Of a DNA stretch of 64,000 nucleotides, positions 24,902 to 33,183 are shown piece by piece. Source of the DNA: Paenibacillus sp. FSL R7-0273 (lineage in GTDB: Bacteria; Bacillota; Bacilli; Paenibacillales; Paenibacillaceae); NCBI RefSeq assembly GCF_000758625.1, contig NZ_CP009283.1, forward strand, positions 6,028,001-6,092,000. Direction: 5' to 3'. Below the pieces are notes generated by a model. It had not been told where the DNA came from. It did not search any database and saw only the letters and a program-made list of their open reading frames with translations. The position numbers and the translations under genes are program-made. Numbering within the stretch: the first letter of the stretch is position 1; every line of letters starts with the position of its first letter.

Positions 24902-25858
24902 CTATAGAATTCCGTCCTCGCCAAGCTTCTTGGCTATCCGGTCAGCCGATATTACCAGGATAATGCCGATTACGGACTGGAACAGTCCAATCGCTGTAGC
25001 CCGGCTGAAATTACCGGATTCAATCCCCCAGCGGTATACAAGCACCGGTATGGTGGTCGTGAACTCCGTGGTTGCTTTATTCTGGATGGACCAGATCCGC
25101 TCAAATGAGCCGTCCATAACCTTCCCGAGACTCATGATCAGCAGCGTTACAATGGTTGCCCGGATAGAAGGAAGGGTAATATTCCATACCTTTCTCCAGC
25201 GTCCGGCCCCGTCAACGGTTGCCGCCTCATACATTTCCGGGTTGATCCCGCTGATTGCGGCCAGATAGATGATCGTTCCCCAGCCCATACTGTGCCATAC
25301 GCCGATGGCCAGATAGCTGATCAGCCAGTTCGTATCCTCCTGCAGGAACGGAATTCTGTTGCCCCCCAGCAATGCAATGAAATTGTTGACAGCACCGTTT
25401 CCTTCGCTGAGCAGCTGGTAGGCGATTGCCCCGATAATAACCCAGGACAGAAAGTGCGGCAGGTACAGCAGGGTCTGGTTAACCCGTTTAAACTTGACAC
25501 TCTTCACCTCATTCAGCATCAGCGCCAGGATGATCGGCATCGTGAAGCTGAATATAAGGTCAAGCACATTGAGCAGCAGCGTATTGCGGACAGCCCGTGT
25601 AAAATCAGGCTTAGAGAAGATCTGCTGGAAAATTTCAAAGCCTACCCATTCACTGCCCCAGAAGCCTCTGGCAATTTTGTAGTCTTTAAAAGCGATTACA
25701 AGCCCGGTCATCGGCAGATATTTGAAAACGATTACAAAAGCTAGCGGAAACAATACCAGCAGATACAGCTGCCAGTCACGGCGCAAATAATAGAGCGGCC
25801 CGTATTTTTTTCTTAATAAAAGGGCCTGATTGGTTTGTGAAGCGCTTGCAGCTTTCAA
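24902..25858 (-). CDS. Carbohydrate ABC transporter permease, LplB/YteP type
   Basis: The 318-residue protein starts with a cytoplasmic stretch and LYLLVLFPLAFVIVFKYLPM, has six membrane segments and an EAA loop (MYEAATVDGAGRWRKVWNITL). This matches LplB/YteP, partner of the LplC-type permease. It is the first gene of the import operon; a cre-like site lies 185 bp upstream of it and the terminator of the AraC regulator gene lies between. Confidence 0.92.
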   Translation of the reverse strand: MKAASASQTNQALLLRKKYGPLYYLRRDWQLYLLVLFPLAFVIVFKYLPMTGLVIAFKDYKIARGFWGSEWVGFEIFQQIFSKPDFTRAVRNTLLLNVLDLIFSFTMPIILALMLNEVKSVKFKRVNQTLLYLPHFLSWVIIGAIAYQLLSEGNGAVNNFIALLGGNRIPFLQEDTNWLISYLAIGVWHSMGWGTIIYLAAISGINPEMYEAATVDGAGRWRKVWNITLPSIRATIVTLLIMSLGKVMDGSFERIWSIQNKATTEFTTTIPVLVYRWGIESGNFSRATAIGLFQSVIGIILVISADRIAKKLGEDGIL

Positions 25859-26042
25859 AGTCTCACCCCCTGCAACATTTTATCTTTTGGCCGGCTGTGT
25901 GATCCGGTGTGAATCCAATGTATCCCGATTATCCGGTTTTGCAAATCATGAGTATTGATGATTCCGATCAAATTTGATTAGAGCGCGGTATTATCAGCTT
26001 TCACGGCATGTTCATAATCAAATATGATAGGCATTCCCAAAA

Positions 26043-26057
26043 ATAAAACGCTTTCAT
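26043..26057 (-). promoter_or_regulatory. cre-like site upstream of the import operon
   Basis: Read on the minus strand, ATGAAAGCGTTTTAT agrees with the CcpA-site consensus WTGNAANCGNWNNCW at all fixed positions but one (A for the last C). It precedes the permease genes. LacI-family repressors bind similar sites, so CcpA is an inference. Confidence 0.5.
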
Positions 26058-26071
26058 TATGGCTAAAAAGC

Positions 26072-26093
26072 AAAAAAAACCGCCGGCTGGCGG
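26072..26093 (-). terminator. Terminator of the AraC regulator gene
   Basis: On the minus strand CCGCC-AGCC-GGCGG is followed directly by eight T, 15 bp after the stop codon. Confidence 0.9.
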
Positions 26094-26107
26094 CCCCGAG
26101 AGGGCTC

Positions 26108-28372
26108 CTAGGAGCCCTTGCTCTTGGCCGACTTGTAGCTGCTCGGCGGCATACCTTCATATTTGCGGAAGAAGCGGTTGAAGCTCTGCAGATTATAATA
26201 TCCAACCTCTGCAGCAATCTGTTTAATCGTCAGGTCGGTGTCCAGCAGCAGCTCCTTGGCCTTTTCAATGCGCAGCTGGTTCAGGAAATCAATCATGCTT
26301 TTACCGGTCTGCTCATATACAATTTTTCGCATATAGGAGTAACTGATCCCGATTTCCTTTGCCATATCCTCGAATACAATTTCTTCACGATAATGTTCCT
26401 TAAGATATTGAAAGATCCGTTCCCCGTGATTTGACTCGCCGGTGCTGTGATCCAGGCTCTGGACGATTTCCCTGAACATCCCGTGCAGGTATTCCTCCAG
26501 CTCATCCAGCGTATCCATAGCAGCCAGAATACTGTAGATGTTGCCCTTGCCGACAATCATTCTTCCGGTACCGATATGATTCTCACGCAGATGCTTGATC
26601 GTCGCGCCCATCAGCTGGTGATAAATGAACATGATATTATCATAGGAAATGTTCTCTTCTGCACTGATCTGGCTGCGGATATTCTTAAGCTCCTTAACAA
26701 TCCCGTCCAGATTGCCGGCATCCAGGAAATTGAGAATCCGCCGCTCGCTGCAGTCAAAGTCGATATATTTGCGGCTGTGCTCCTCTTCATCCCAGTACAT
26801 AATGCTTCCGGCCCCGTTGATCATCCGCTGCTTGATCAACTCCATCGCTTCGAACAGCCGCTCAGCCACCATTTCAGGGGCATCCGCCACATCGCTTACT
26901 CCGATCGTAACGGTATGCTCCAGCAATGCCAGCGATTCATCCCGGATCATTTCCAGCACCTGATGAACCCGGCCCCTGCCCTGATCCTCCTCATCCGGCG
27001 CAAAATTCATCACAATGACCATACAGCCGTCGTTATGATAGACCGAGCTGGCCAGAATACTCTCCGGAAACAGACTCTCGTATTTTGTGTTGAGCAGGTA
27101 ACGGTGATAGCTCCGGGTCTCCACACTGGTATTGCCGACATATATCCTGTAACGGTCGATTGAGACAACAACTACCCGATAATAAGCTTCAGGAAAGATT
27201 TCAGTGATCCGCGGCGGGATCTCCCCGCGCAGCAGACGGTGGACAGCGAGACTGCGGGTATCCTGCTCGCGCTCCTGCAGCAGCTGGAACAGGCTCTCCT
27301 CCTCCTCCTGCATCCGCTTGAAGGCCATGTCCAGAAAGGCCAGCTCATTTTTGCCTACCACGCCCAAATCGCTCTTGGAGCGTATAGTCCGCACCAGCTG
27401 CCGGAGGGGTCTGGACAGCCAGGTGGCGAAAAAGATAGCCAGTAAGGTGCCAAGCAAAATAATGGCACCGGTAAGCAGGATAATATTCCCCTGCATCTCC
27501 CGGGAATCAGCCATCATCTCATCCAGCGAGCTCCAGCTGACATTCCGCCATCCAGATAACGCCGAGCCGGTCCAGGCATAAACCATCCGTTTACCGTCAA
27601 GCTCCCGGAAGGCGTAGCCTTCGTTAATACTCTGATTCAGCAATTCGCCCAGAAACGGCAGCTCATAGCCGTCTGACAGCAGCAGAGATTTATCATTGAA
27701 GGAGATCACCTTGCCGTCTGCATCCAGAAGCAGATTGCTGCTGTTGCCGACCTCTGTGGCATTTAGATATTTGAAGATCTGGCTTTCCTTCATATTGACT
27801 ACGATGATTCCGTGTGTGTTGGAAGACAGCCGGTTAAGAGGATATACGTAAGAGACGACATTTTCGCCGGTATCCAGCTTGCGTGGTACCCATACGCCGC
27901 TGATTCCCCGCTGATTCTCAAGGGCTGCGCTCACCCAGTCCATCGGCTCATAGCGCTCAAGCTTGGTCACGCTCTTGTCCGTTGAAACTACATAATCTGA
28001 GCCGTCCAGATAAAAGTAGGAAGAAGCTACGCCGTCTACCCGGCGGTTCAGATTCAGCAGCTCATTCGTGACGGCCTTTCCCAGGCTGACATTCGTATAG
28101 TTGGAATTAATTTCTTCGTACGTCTCGAAGCTGCGGATCCGGTCAAAAACACTCGTTGCCGCGAGACGCGACGTGTCCTGTGCCAGGTTGGCCAGTGCAT
28201 TTTCATTCAGCTTGCGGTTGGCATTAAGCCCGGCAAGCGTTGATTCCCCGATGGCTGCCTCTGAGTTCTCAATAATCTGCGAACCGCTGTACCAGGTAAG
28301 GATGGCTGTCGGAATAGCCATGATACAGAACAGAATTAACGCTAGCTGCAGCATCATCGGTATTTTTTTCAT
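26108..28372 (-). CDS. Membrane-bound AraC-family regulator of the import operon
   Basis: The 754-residue protein has a first membrane helix (about 9-30), an extracellular sensor domain of about 260 residues with double-Cache character (YFYLDGSDYVVSTDKSV, GVWVPRKL), a second helix near 297-317 (IILLTGAIILLGTLLAIFFA) and a C-terminal AraC helix-turn-helix (MAKEIGISYSYMRKIVYEQT, then IEKAKELLLDTDLTIKQIAA and YYNLQSFNRFFRKYEGMPP). Such one-component receptors in Paenibacillus sit beside LplABC-type importers and activate them on binding the sugar outside. It lies 47 bp after the acetylesterase gene, probably in one transcript with it. Confidence 0.9.
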   Translation of the reverse strand: MKKIPMMLQLALILFCIMAIPTAILTWYSGSQIIENSEAAIGESTLAGLNANRKLNENALANLAQDTSRLAATSVFDRIRSFETYEEINSNYTNVSLGKAVTNELLNLNRRVDGVASSYFYLDGSDYVVSTDKSVTKLERYEPMDWVSAALENQRGISGVWVPRKLDTGENVVSYVYPLNRLSSNTHGIIVVNMKESQIFKYLNATEVGNSSNLLLDADGKVISFNDKSLLLSDGYELPFLGELLNQSINEGYAFRELDGKRMVYAWTGSALSGWRNVSWSSLDEMMADSREMQGNIILLTGAIILLGTLLAIFFATWLSRPLRQLVRTIRSKSDLGVVGKNELAFLDMAFKRMQEEEESLFQLLQEREQDTRSLAVHRLLRGEIPPRITEIFPEAYYRVVVVSIDRYRIYVGNTSVETRSYHRYLLNTKYESLFPESILASSVYHNDGCMVIVMNFAPDEEDQGRGRVHQVLEMIRDESLALLEHTVTIGVSDVADAPEMVAERLFEAMELIKQRMINGAGSIMYWDEEEHSRKYIDFDCSERRILNFLDAGNLDGIVKELKNIRSQISAEENISYDNIMFIYHQLMGATIKHLRENHIGTGRMIVGKGNIYSILAAMDTLDELEEYLHGMFREIVQSLDHSTGESNHGERIFQYLKEHYREEIVFEDMAKEIGISYSYMRKIVYEQTGKSMIDFLNQLRIEKAKELLLDTDLTIKQIAAEVGYYNLQSFNRFFRKYEGMPPSSYKSAKSKGS

Positions 28373-28419
28373 AGTGCGCCCCCCTATAATCTCTATTCCC
28401 TGTAGATGATCAGAGCAAG

Positions 28420-29523
28420 CTATCTAAGAAACATAATGAGCTTCTGCAGGCCGAGCTCTCTTATTCCCTGAACAACCAGTTCCGCTATACGCAGGCTGCC
28501 GCGCTCCTGGAAATGTGTATTGTCAACGGTACCGCCGGGATGATTCATCCATTCCCCCGGTGCTCCCCACAGAAAAATAGACTTGGTCGCTTCGGGTCCC
28601 GCCTCTTCAAACAAGCGCCGGCTCTTCTCGGCCAGATCGATCAGCGGTACCTCTTCCTCTTCAGCCAGCTTTCTGACAGCTTCCAGATAAGCTCCGTGTG
28701 TATCTGTCAGCTTGCCGGCAGCATCGAAATACCGGCGGTGCACAGAGGTGACCAGCACAGGGATCGCCTGCTTGGCGCGCGCACCGTCAATATATTGGCG
28801 CAGATGCTCCGGATAGGTTGTCAGCGGATCTGTATGGCGTGCTTCGTCCGATTTCTGGTCGTTATGCCCGAACTGGATGAACAAATAATCGCCTTCCTTG
28901 ATCTCGTCCAGAATCGGCTGAAGCCGGTTTTCCCCGATGAAGCTTTTGGAGCTGCGGCCCCCTACAGCATGATTGGCAACCGTGACATCATGCTTGAAAA
29001 AGTATTGGAGCATCTGCCCCCAGCCGGAGAACGGAAAGCCCTTCTCATCGCCGACATCCGTTACTGTTGAATCACCGGCCAGATACACCGTAATCTGTTC
29101 GCTCGTCTTCGTGATTTCCAGCGCGTTAATCCGCGGGGCAACACCGCCGAATCTGAGCTTCAGCTGGCCTCCGCGCACGTTCACGCCGAACATTTCCCGT
29201 GATACTTGCCCGGCAACGGTACGGTAACTGTTAAGGATCAGCCTCTCCCCGTTAGTCTTAAGGGATGTGCAGGACGGCGCCGCCTCATCCCCGGTAAGAA
29301 TAGAGACAATATAATTCCCGTCTTCCACATCGGCCAGAAAAGCCGTATTAAAAGGTATAACAAAATCCCCGGTAAGCTGCTGCTCCCCCCGGACATGCTC
29401 TGTCACCTGTGATACATCTGTAAAGCCGTAGCCTTTAGCGGCGTCATAGCTGTCTGCAGCAGACACTTTGGTGAAGCCTTCTGCCGCTGCACCAGCGGGT
29501 CCGAAATCAAAACGCAAACTCAT
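28420..29523 (-). CDS. Rhamnogalacturonan acetylesterase-like SGNH hydrolase (CE12)
   Basis: The 367-residue protein has an N-terminal beta-sandwich extension (about 1-140) and a SGNH esterase domain: YLAGDSTVTD (nucleophile Ser152), VGGRSSKSF, FIQFGHNDQK, and the catalytic Asp-His in VDNTHFQERG. This matches family CE12 (RhgT/YesT of Bacillus), which removes acetyl groups from rhamnogalacturonan. No signal peptide is seen, so it probably acts inside the cell on imported acetylated fragments. It heads the unit with the AraC regulator; a cre-like site lies upstream. Confidence 0.88.
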   Translation of the reverse strand: MSLRFDFGPAGAAAEGFTKVSAADSYDAAKGYGFTDVSQVTEHVRGEQQLTGDFVIPFNTAFLADVEDGNYIVSILTGDEAAPSCTSLKTNGERLILNSYRTVAGQVSREMFGVNVRGGQLKLRFGGVAPRINALEITKTSEQITVYLAGDSTVTDVGDEKGFPFSGWGQMLQYFFKHDVTVANHAVGGRSSKSFIGENRLQPILDEIKEGDYLFIQFGHNDQKSDEARHTDPLTTYPEHLRQYIDGARAKQAIPVLVTSVHRRYFDAAGKLTDTHGAYLEAVRKLAEEEEVPLIDLAEKSRRLFEEAGPEATKSIFLWGAPGEWMNHPGGTVDNTHFQERGSLRIAELVVQGIRELGLQKLIMFLR

Positions 29524-29555
29524 GTTACATCCCCCTACTTTAATTTAGATGAAAT

Positions 29556-29570
29556 TTTAAACGCTTACAA
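29556..29570 (-). promoter_or_regulatory. cre-like site upstream of the acetylesterase gene
   Basis: On the minus strand TTGTAAGCGTTTAAA matches the CcpA-site consensus with the same single deviation (A for the last C) as the site at 26043, and lies 33 bp before the start codon. Confidence 0.5.
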
Positions 29571-29742
29571 GTTATATTGTGTAAAACACTGAACAAAGGC
29601 ATGCTTACCGTTATTTTAACATTATAAGAATCAGTTAATATATAACTTCAGTGAAATTTCTCGAAAAAAATTTGTAAAAACAAATAAATGCCAATGACAA
29701 AATCTATTAAATGTTGGAAACGGACATTTTCTGGAATGACAA

Positions 29743-29766
29743 AAGCCCGGACAGGAGTCTGGGCTT
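29743..29766 (-). terminator. Terminator downstream of ktrA
   Basis: AAGCCCGGAC, a four-base loop and GTCTGGGCTT form a ten-base-pair stem (one G-T pair), followed on the minus strand by TTGTCA. Confidence 0.75.
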
Positions 29767-29799
29767 ACATGCATTTGTTCCTAGCTCTATTATTCCTTA

Positions 29800-30471
29800 T
29801 CAGTCCGCGTTAACCGCCCCATCCTCGAACTCCTCAATGCTCTCATTGGAGCCGATGACGACCATAATATCACCCTGGCTCACGTAATCATGCGCAGTAG
29901 GCGCAACGATAATCCCGTCCTTGCGGTTCAGTGCAATAATGCTGCAGCCGTATTTGGCGCGGGTGTTCAGCTCGGAGAGGCTTTTACCGTCCATGCAGGA
30001 GGGAACGGTCAGCTCGACAATTTTGTAGTCCTTGGAAATTTCGATGTAATCCAGCAGATGGGGAGTGACCAGCTGATGCGCTACACGGATGCCCATATCC
30101 CTCTCCGGAAAAATAACCCGGTCCACGCCCAGCTTGGATAGCGCCCGGCCGTGCAGAATCGTGATTGCCTTGGCAACCACCTGCTTCACGCCCAGCTCTT
30201 TTAGCAGGATCGCCGTCAAAATGCTCCGCTCCATATTATCACCAATTGCCACAATGCCGCAGTCAAAATTGCGTACACCTAAGGAACGCATGATGTTTTC
30301 ATCCGTTGCATCTGCCATAACGGCATGGGTCAGCTTCCCGCTCATTTCCTCCACACGCTCTTCCAGATGGTCGATTCCGAGCACCTCATAGCCCATAGCC
30401 ATCAGCTCCAGTGCCAGACTGGAGCCGAAGCGGCCGAGGCCGATCACAACAAACTGCTGTGCTTTCAACAT
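29800..30471 (-). CDS. ktrA: Potassium uptake regulator KtrA (RCK protein)
   Basis: The 223-residue protein has an N-terminal nucleotide-binding RCK_N domain (FVVIGLGRFGSSLALEL, then GIDHLEERVEE with the ribose-binding Asp) and a C-terminal RCK_C domain (VELTVPSCMDGKSLSEL...GDIMVVIGS), which binds c-di-AMP in homologues. It forms the cytosolic ring that gates KtrB in response to ATP/ADP. It lies 12 bp after ktrB, so the two are co-expressed. No ydaO-type riboswitch is visible upstream of the pair. Confidence 0.9.
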   Translation of the reverse strand: MLKAQQFVVIGLGRFGSSLALELMAMGYEVLGIDHLEERVEEMSGKLTHAVMADATDENIMRSLGVRNFDCGIVAIGDNMERSILTAILLKELGVKQVVAKAITILHGRALSKLGVDRVIFPERDMGIRVAHQLVTPHLLDYIEISKDYKIVELTVPSCMDGKSLSELNTRAKYGCSIIALNRKDGIIVAPTAHDYVSQGDIMVVIGSNESIEEFEDGAVNAD

Positions 30472-30483
30472 TTCTTTTTCCCC

Positions 30484-31851
30484 TTATCCAATTATCATTT
30501 TACCTTCCGGGTACTTATACAAGGGTTTACCCTGTTTCGGACCCAGTGCATAGGCCAGCGTCAAAAGACCAAGCCGTCCGGCAAACATCGTCAGACAGAG
30601 CAGGATTTTGCCCGCATCTGTCAGCTCCGGTGTCACCCCCATCGTCAGGCCGACAGTCGCAAAAGCCGATGTAGTCTCAAACAGAATCATCAGAAACGGC
30701 CACCCTTCAGTAGTCGAGAGAATCATCGACACTGTGACAATCAGCAGCACGGCGAGCAGCGTAATGGTCAGTGCCTTGAATACCCGCTCCTGGGCCAGCC
30801 GGTAACGGAACAGTACGATATCCTCCCGTCCGCGCAGCATGGAGACAACCGCCCCGATCATCAGCGTAAAGGTCGTTGTCTTGATTCCGCCGCCTGTCGA
30901 GCCAGGGGAAGCCCCGATAAACATCAGCATCACGATAAAAAATTGCGAAGCCTGGCGCATGCCTCCGATGTCTACCGTATTGGGTCCCGCTGTACGGGGC
31001 GCAACCGACTGGAAGAATGCAGCCCATATCTTGCCGCCGATATTAAGCGGGCCGAGTGTACGTGCGTTCGTGAACTCAAACACAAAAATCACTGCCGCTC
31101 CGGTCAGAATCAGCACAGCCGTCATCGTCAGGACGACCTTGCTGTGCAGCAGCAGCCTGCGGGTCTTGCGGTAATCGAACAGGTCAGCCATTACAATAAA
31201 GCCTATCCCGCCGGAGACAATAAGCAGCATGACGACCAGATTGACAACCGGGTCACTGGCGTAAGCTGTCAGTCCGCGGTAATCCCTGAACAGATCAAAG
31301 CCGGCGTTATTGAACATCGATACGGCATGAAAGACACCAAAGTACAGTGCGCGCCCGAACGGCATATCTGCCGCCCAGCGCAGTGTGAGCAGCACAGCGC
31401 CGGCCGCTTCTATTACAAGTGAATATACCAGCACCTTGCGAATCAGCCTTACAATCCCTTCCATTGAGCTCTGATTCATCGCCTCCTGAAGAATCAGCCG
31501 GTCGCGCAGCGAGATTCTGCGTCTCAGCAGCAGTGCGAACAGGGTAGCCATGGTCATAAACCCGAGGCCGCCGATCTGCATCAGCACCAGAATCACCGTC
31601 TGGCCGAACAGGCTGAAATAAGAGCCGGTATCCACCACGACAAGCCCGGTCACACAGGTCGCGGAGGTTGCGGTGAAGAGCGCGTCCATAAATCTCAGAG
31701 ATTGCCCGGATGCGCTGGAGAAGGGCAGCATCAGCAGCAGCGTTCCAACCAGGATGACTGCCGCGAAGCCCAGCACCAGAATCTGGGGCGGGGACAGCTT
31801 AAGGAATTTGAATTCCGGAAATTTAGGAAACGGCGAAGCCAAGCGGCTCAT
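30484..31851 (-). CDS. ktrB: Potassium uptake channel subunit KtrB
   Basis: The 455-residue membrane protein has the four pore-loop repeats of the Trk/Ktr/HKT family with one filter glycine each: ATCVTGLVVVD, MFNNAGFDLF, ASPGSTGGGIKTT and SAFATVGLTMG. About eight to ten membrane segments are present. It imports K+ coupled to Na+ in Bacillus. First gene of a two-gene operon with ktrA. Confidence 0.92.
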   Translation of the reverse strand: MSRLASPFPKFPEFKFLKLSPPQILVLGFAAVILVGTLLLMLPFSSASGQSLRFMDALFTATSATCVTGLVVVDTGSYFSLFGQTVILVLMQIGGLGFMTMATLFALLLRRRISLRDRLILQEAMNQSSMEGIVRLIRKVLVYSLVIEAAGAVLLTLRWAADMPFGRALYFGVFHAVSMFNNAGFDLFRDYRGLTAYASDPVVNLVVMLLIVSGGIGFIVMADLFDYRKTRRLLLHSKVVLTMTAVLILTGAAVIFVFEFTNARTLGPLNIGGKIWAAFFQSVAPRTAGPNTVDIGGMRQASQFFIVMLMFIGASPGSTGGGIKTTTFTLMIGAVVSMLRGREDIVLFRYRLAQERVFKALTITLLAVLLIVTVSMILSTTEGWPFLMILFETTSAFATVGLTMGVTPELTDAGKILLCLTMFAGRLGLLTLAYALGPKQGKPLYKYPEGKMIIG

Positions 31852-31975
31852 CCTTTCAATTGCTTCTTGTCAGCACAAAATTAATATTGATCCGATAAAC
31901 ATACAAATTATAAACGTTATTGTCCAGCATCACAAAGCCTGATTTTCAGCTGTGATTCATTTCTCTTGATATTGT

Positions 31976-32029
31976 ATGGTGTGTAGTGGTACACTCCATT
32001 CATAAAGTGTATGGATATACCCCATACAC
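31976..32029 (+). promoter_or_regulatory. Two inverted-repeat operators in front of the GntR gene
   Basis: Operator 1 (31976-31999) reads ATGGTGTGTA-GTGG-TACACTCCAT, with nine of ten paired positions. Operator 2 (32007-32029) reads GTGTATGG-ATATACC-CCATACAC, perfect arms of eight. Both contain GTGTA/TACAC half-sites. A TTGATA element at 31967 and TACACT near 31990 may be the promoter, so operator 1 would block RNA polymerase. Autorepression by the YtrA-type protein is inferred. Confidence 0.65.
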
Positions 32030-32069
32030 GCATCTGTTAATAAACAGCAGAATAAGGAGGCAGAAGCCT

Positions 32070-32465
32070 ATGGATCAGCCTTTTGAGCTTTTGCCGGAGC
32101 CGTTTCAGATCAACCCCTCACTGCCGATCTACGAGCAGTTTGTTGAAGCGATACAAGGAAGAATTGTCAGCGGACAAATACCGCCCGGCTCACGTCTGCC
32201 TTCTGTAAGAGAGCTCGCAGCAGGCAGGGGCGTCAATCCTACCACCGCAGCCAGAACCTATCAGGAGCTGGAGCGTATAGGCCTGATTGTTACCTACCGC
32301 GGGCAGGGTACCTTCGTCACCAGGGATGATACGGCGATTGGCGAGGCACGCAAAGTTATGATGCGCAAGGCAATACAGGATTTCAAGGCAGCAGCAGGGA
32401 AGCTCGGCATCACTGCCGCACAATTACTTGAATTCGATAAGGAGGATTCCAATGACAGTATATAA
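32070..32465 (+). CDS. YtrA-type GntR regulator
   Basis: The 131-residue protein has a GntR winged helix (PIYEQFVEAIQGRIVSGQIP, RLPSVRELAAGRGVNPTTAA, RTYQELERIGLIVTYRGQGTF) and a short helical C-terminus, the YtrA subfamily layout that controls an adjacent ABC transporter. The ATG at 32070 follows AAGGAGG by 9 bases. Its 3' end overlaps the ATPase gene by 14 bp, so the three genes form an operon. Confidence 0.9.
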   Translation: MDQPFELLPEPFQINPSLPIYEQFVEAIQGRIVSGQIPPGSRLPSVRELAAGRGVNPTTAARTYQELERIGLIVTYRGQGTFVTRDDTAIGEARKVMMRKAIQDFKAAAGKLGITAAQLLEFDKEDSNDSI

Positions 32466-33183
32466 TTTTGACCTATCCGGTGTAGAGGCTTCGTCAGCGG
32501 TAGAGTGCACGGGGCTAGGGCTTACCCTGAGAAAAAGGAGCATTCTCCGTGACGTCACCTTCGACATTCCCCGGGGCAGCCTGACCGGACTGCTGGGTCC
32601 CAACGGAGCCGGCAAGTCCTCGCTGCTGCGCATTATTGCCGGGCTGGCTGCGCCCGATTCCGGCTCGGTACGCATCTTCGGCAAGCCGGCAGGAGCAGAA
32701 CGGCTCGGCGAGCTGTCGCTGCTGCCGGACCGCAGCAGCCTGCCGGGCTGGCTGAGCGTCAGGGAATGGCTTGATTTTGCCGCCGGCATCTATCCGGACT
32801 GGAATCCGGCCAAGGCGCAGGAGCTGCAGGCAGAGCTGTCCGTTTCCACAGACGCAGCCATATCCTCGCTGTCCCGCGGAGAGGAGGCCCGGCTTCAGCT
32901 GCTGACCTGCCTGTCACGCAGGGCGCCGCTGATTATCCTTGACGAACCGTTCACCGGCGTAGACCTAATATCACGGGAACGGATTGCTTCGGCTGTAGTC
33001 GGCGAGCTCGCTGACGGTTCACGGACCTTCCTGATCGCAACCCATGATATCCGGGAAATGGAGCTGCTCTTTGACCGGCTGATCCTCATCGGCGGGGGCA
33101 CAATCCGCAGCGTTGATGAGGTAGATGCCCTCCGCCGCTCCGGTAAATCGGTAGAATCCCATTACAGGGAAGTGTTTGCATGA
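32452..33183 (+). CDS. ABC transporter ATP-binding protein
   Basis: The 243-residue ATPase has Walker A LLGPNGAGKSS, a degenerate signature SSLSRGEEARLQLL and Walker B LIILDEPFTGVD with the switch histidine in IATHDI. AAGGAGG precedes the ATG at 32452 by 6 bases; the earlier in-frame ATG at 32428 does not have this site. With the GntR protein and the downstream permease it resembles the ytr/bcr-type systems that respond to cell-wall stress or peptide antibiotics, but the substrate is not shown. Confidence 0.9.
   Translation: MTVYNFDLSGVEASSAVECTGLGLTLRKRSILRDVTFDIPRGSLTGLLGPNGAGKSSLLRIIAGLAAPDSGSVRIFGKPAGAERLGELSLLPDRSSLPGWLSVREWLDFAAGIYPDWNPAKAQELQAELSVSTDAAISSLSRGEEARLQLLTCLSRRAPLIILDEPFTGVDLISRERIASAVVGELADGSRTFLIATHDIREMELLFDRLILIGGGTIRSVDEVDALRRSGKSVESHYREVFA

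Noticed and set aside
29524..29800. c-di-AMP or other riboswitch for the ktr genes
   Set aside because: The ktr transcript starts right of 31851, where only about 130 bp are available and no ydaO-type motif was seen.
30325..31422. 365-codon plus-strand frame opposite ktrA/ktrB
   Set aside because: Shadow of ktrB; His/Gln/Arg-rich composition typical of antisense frames.
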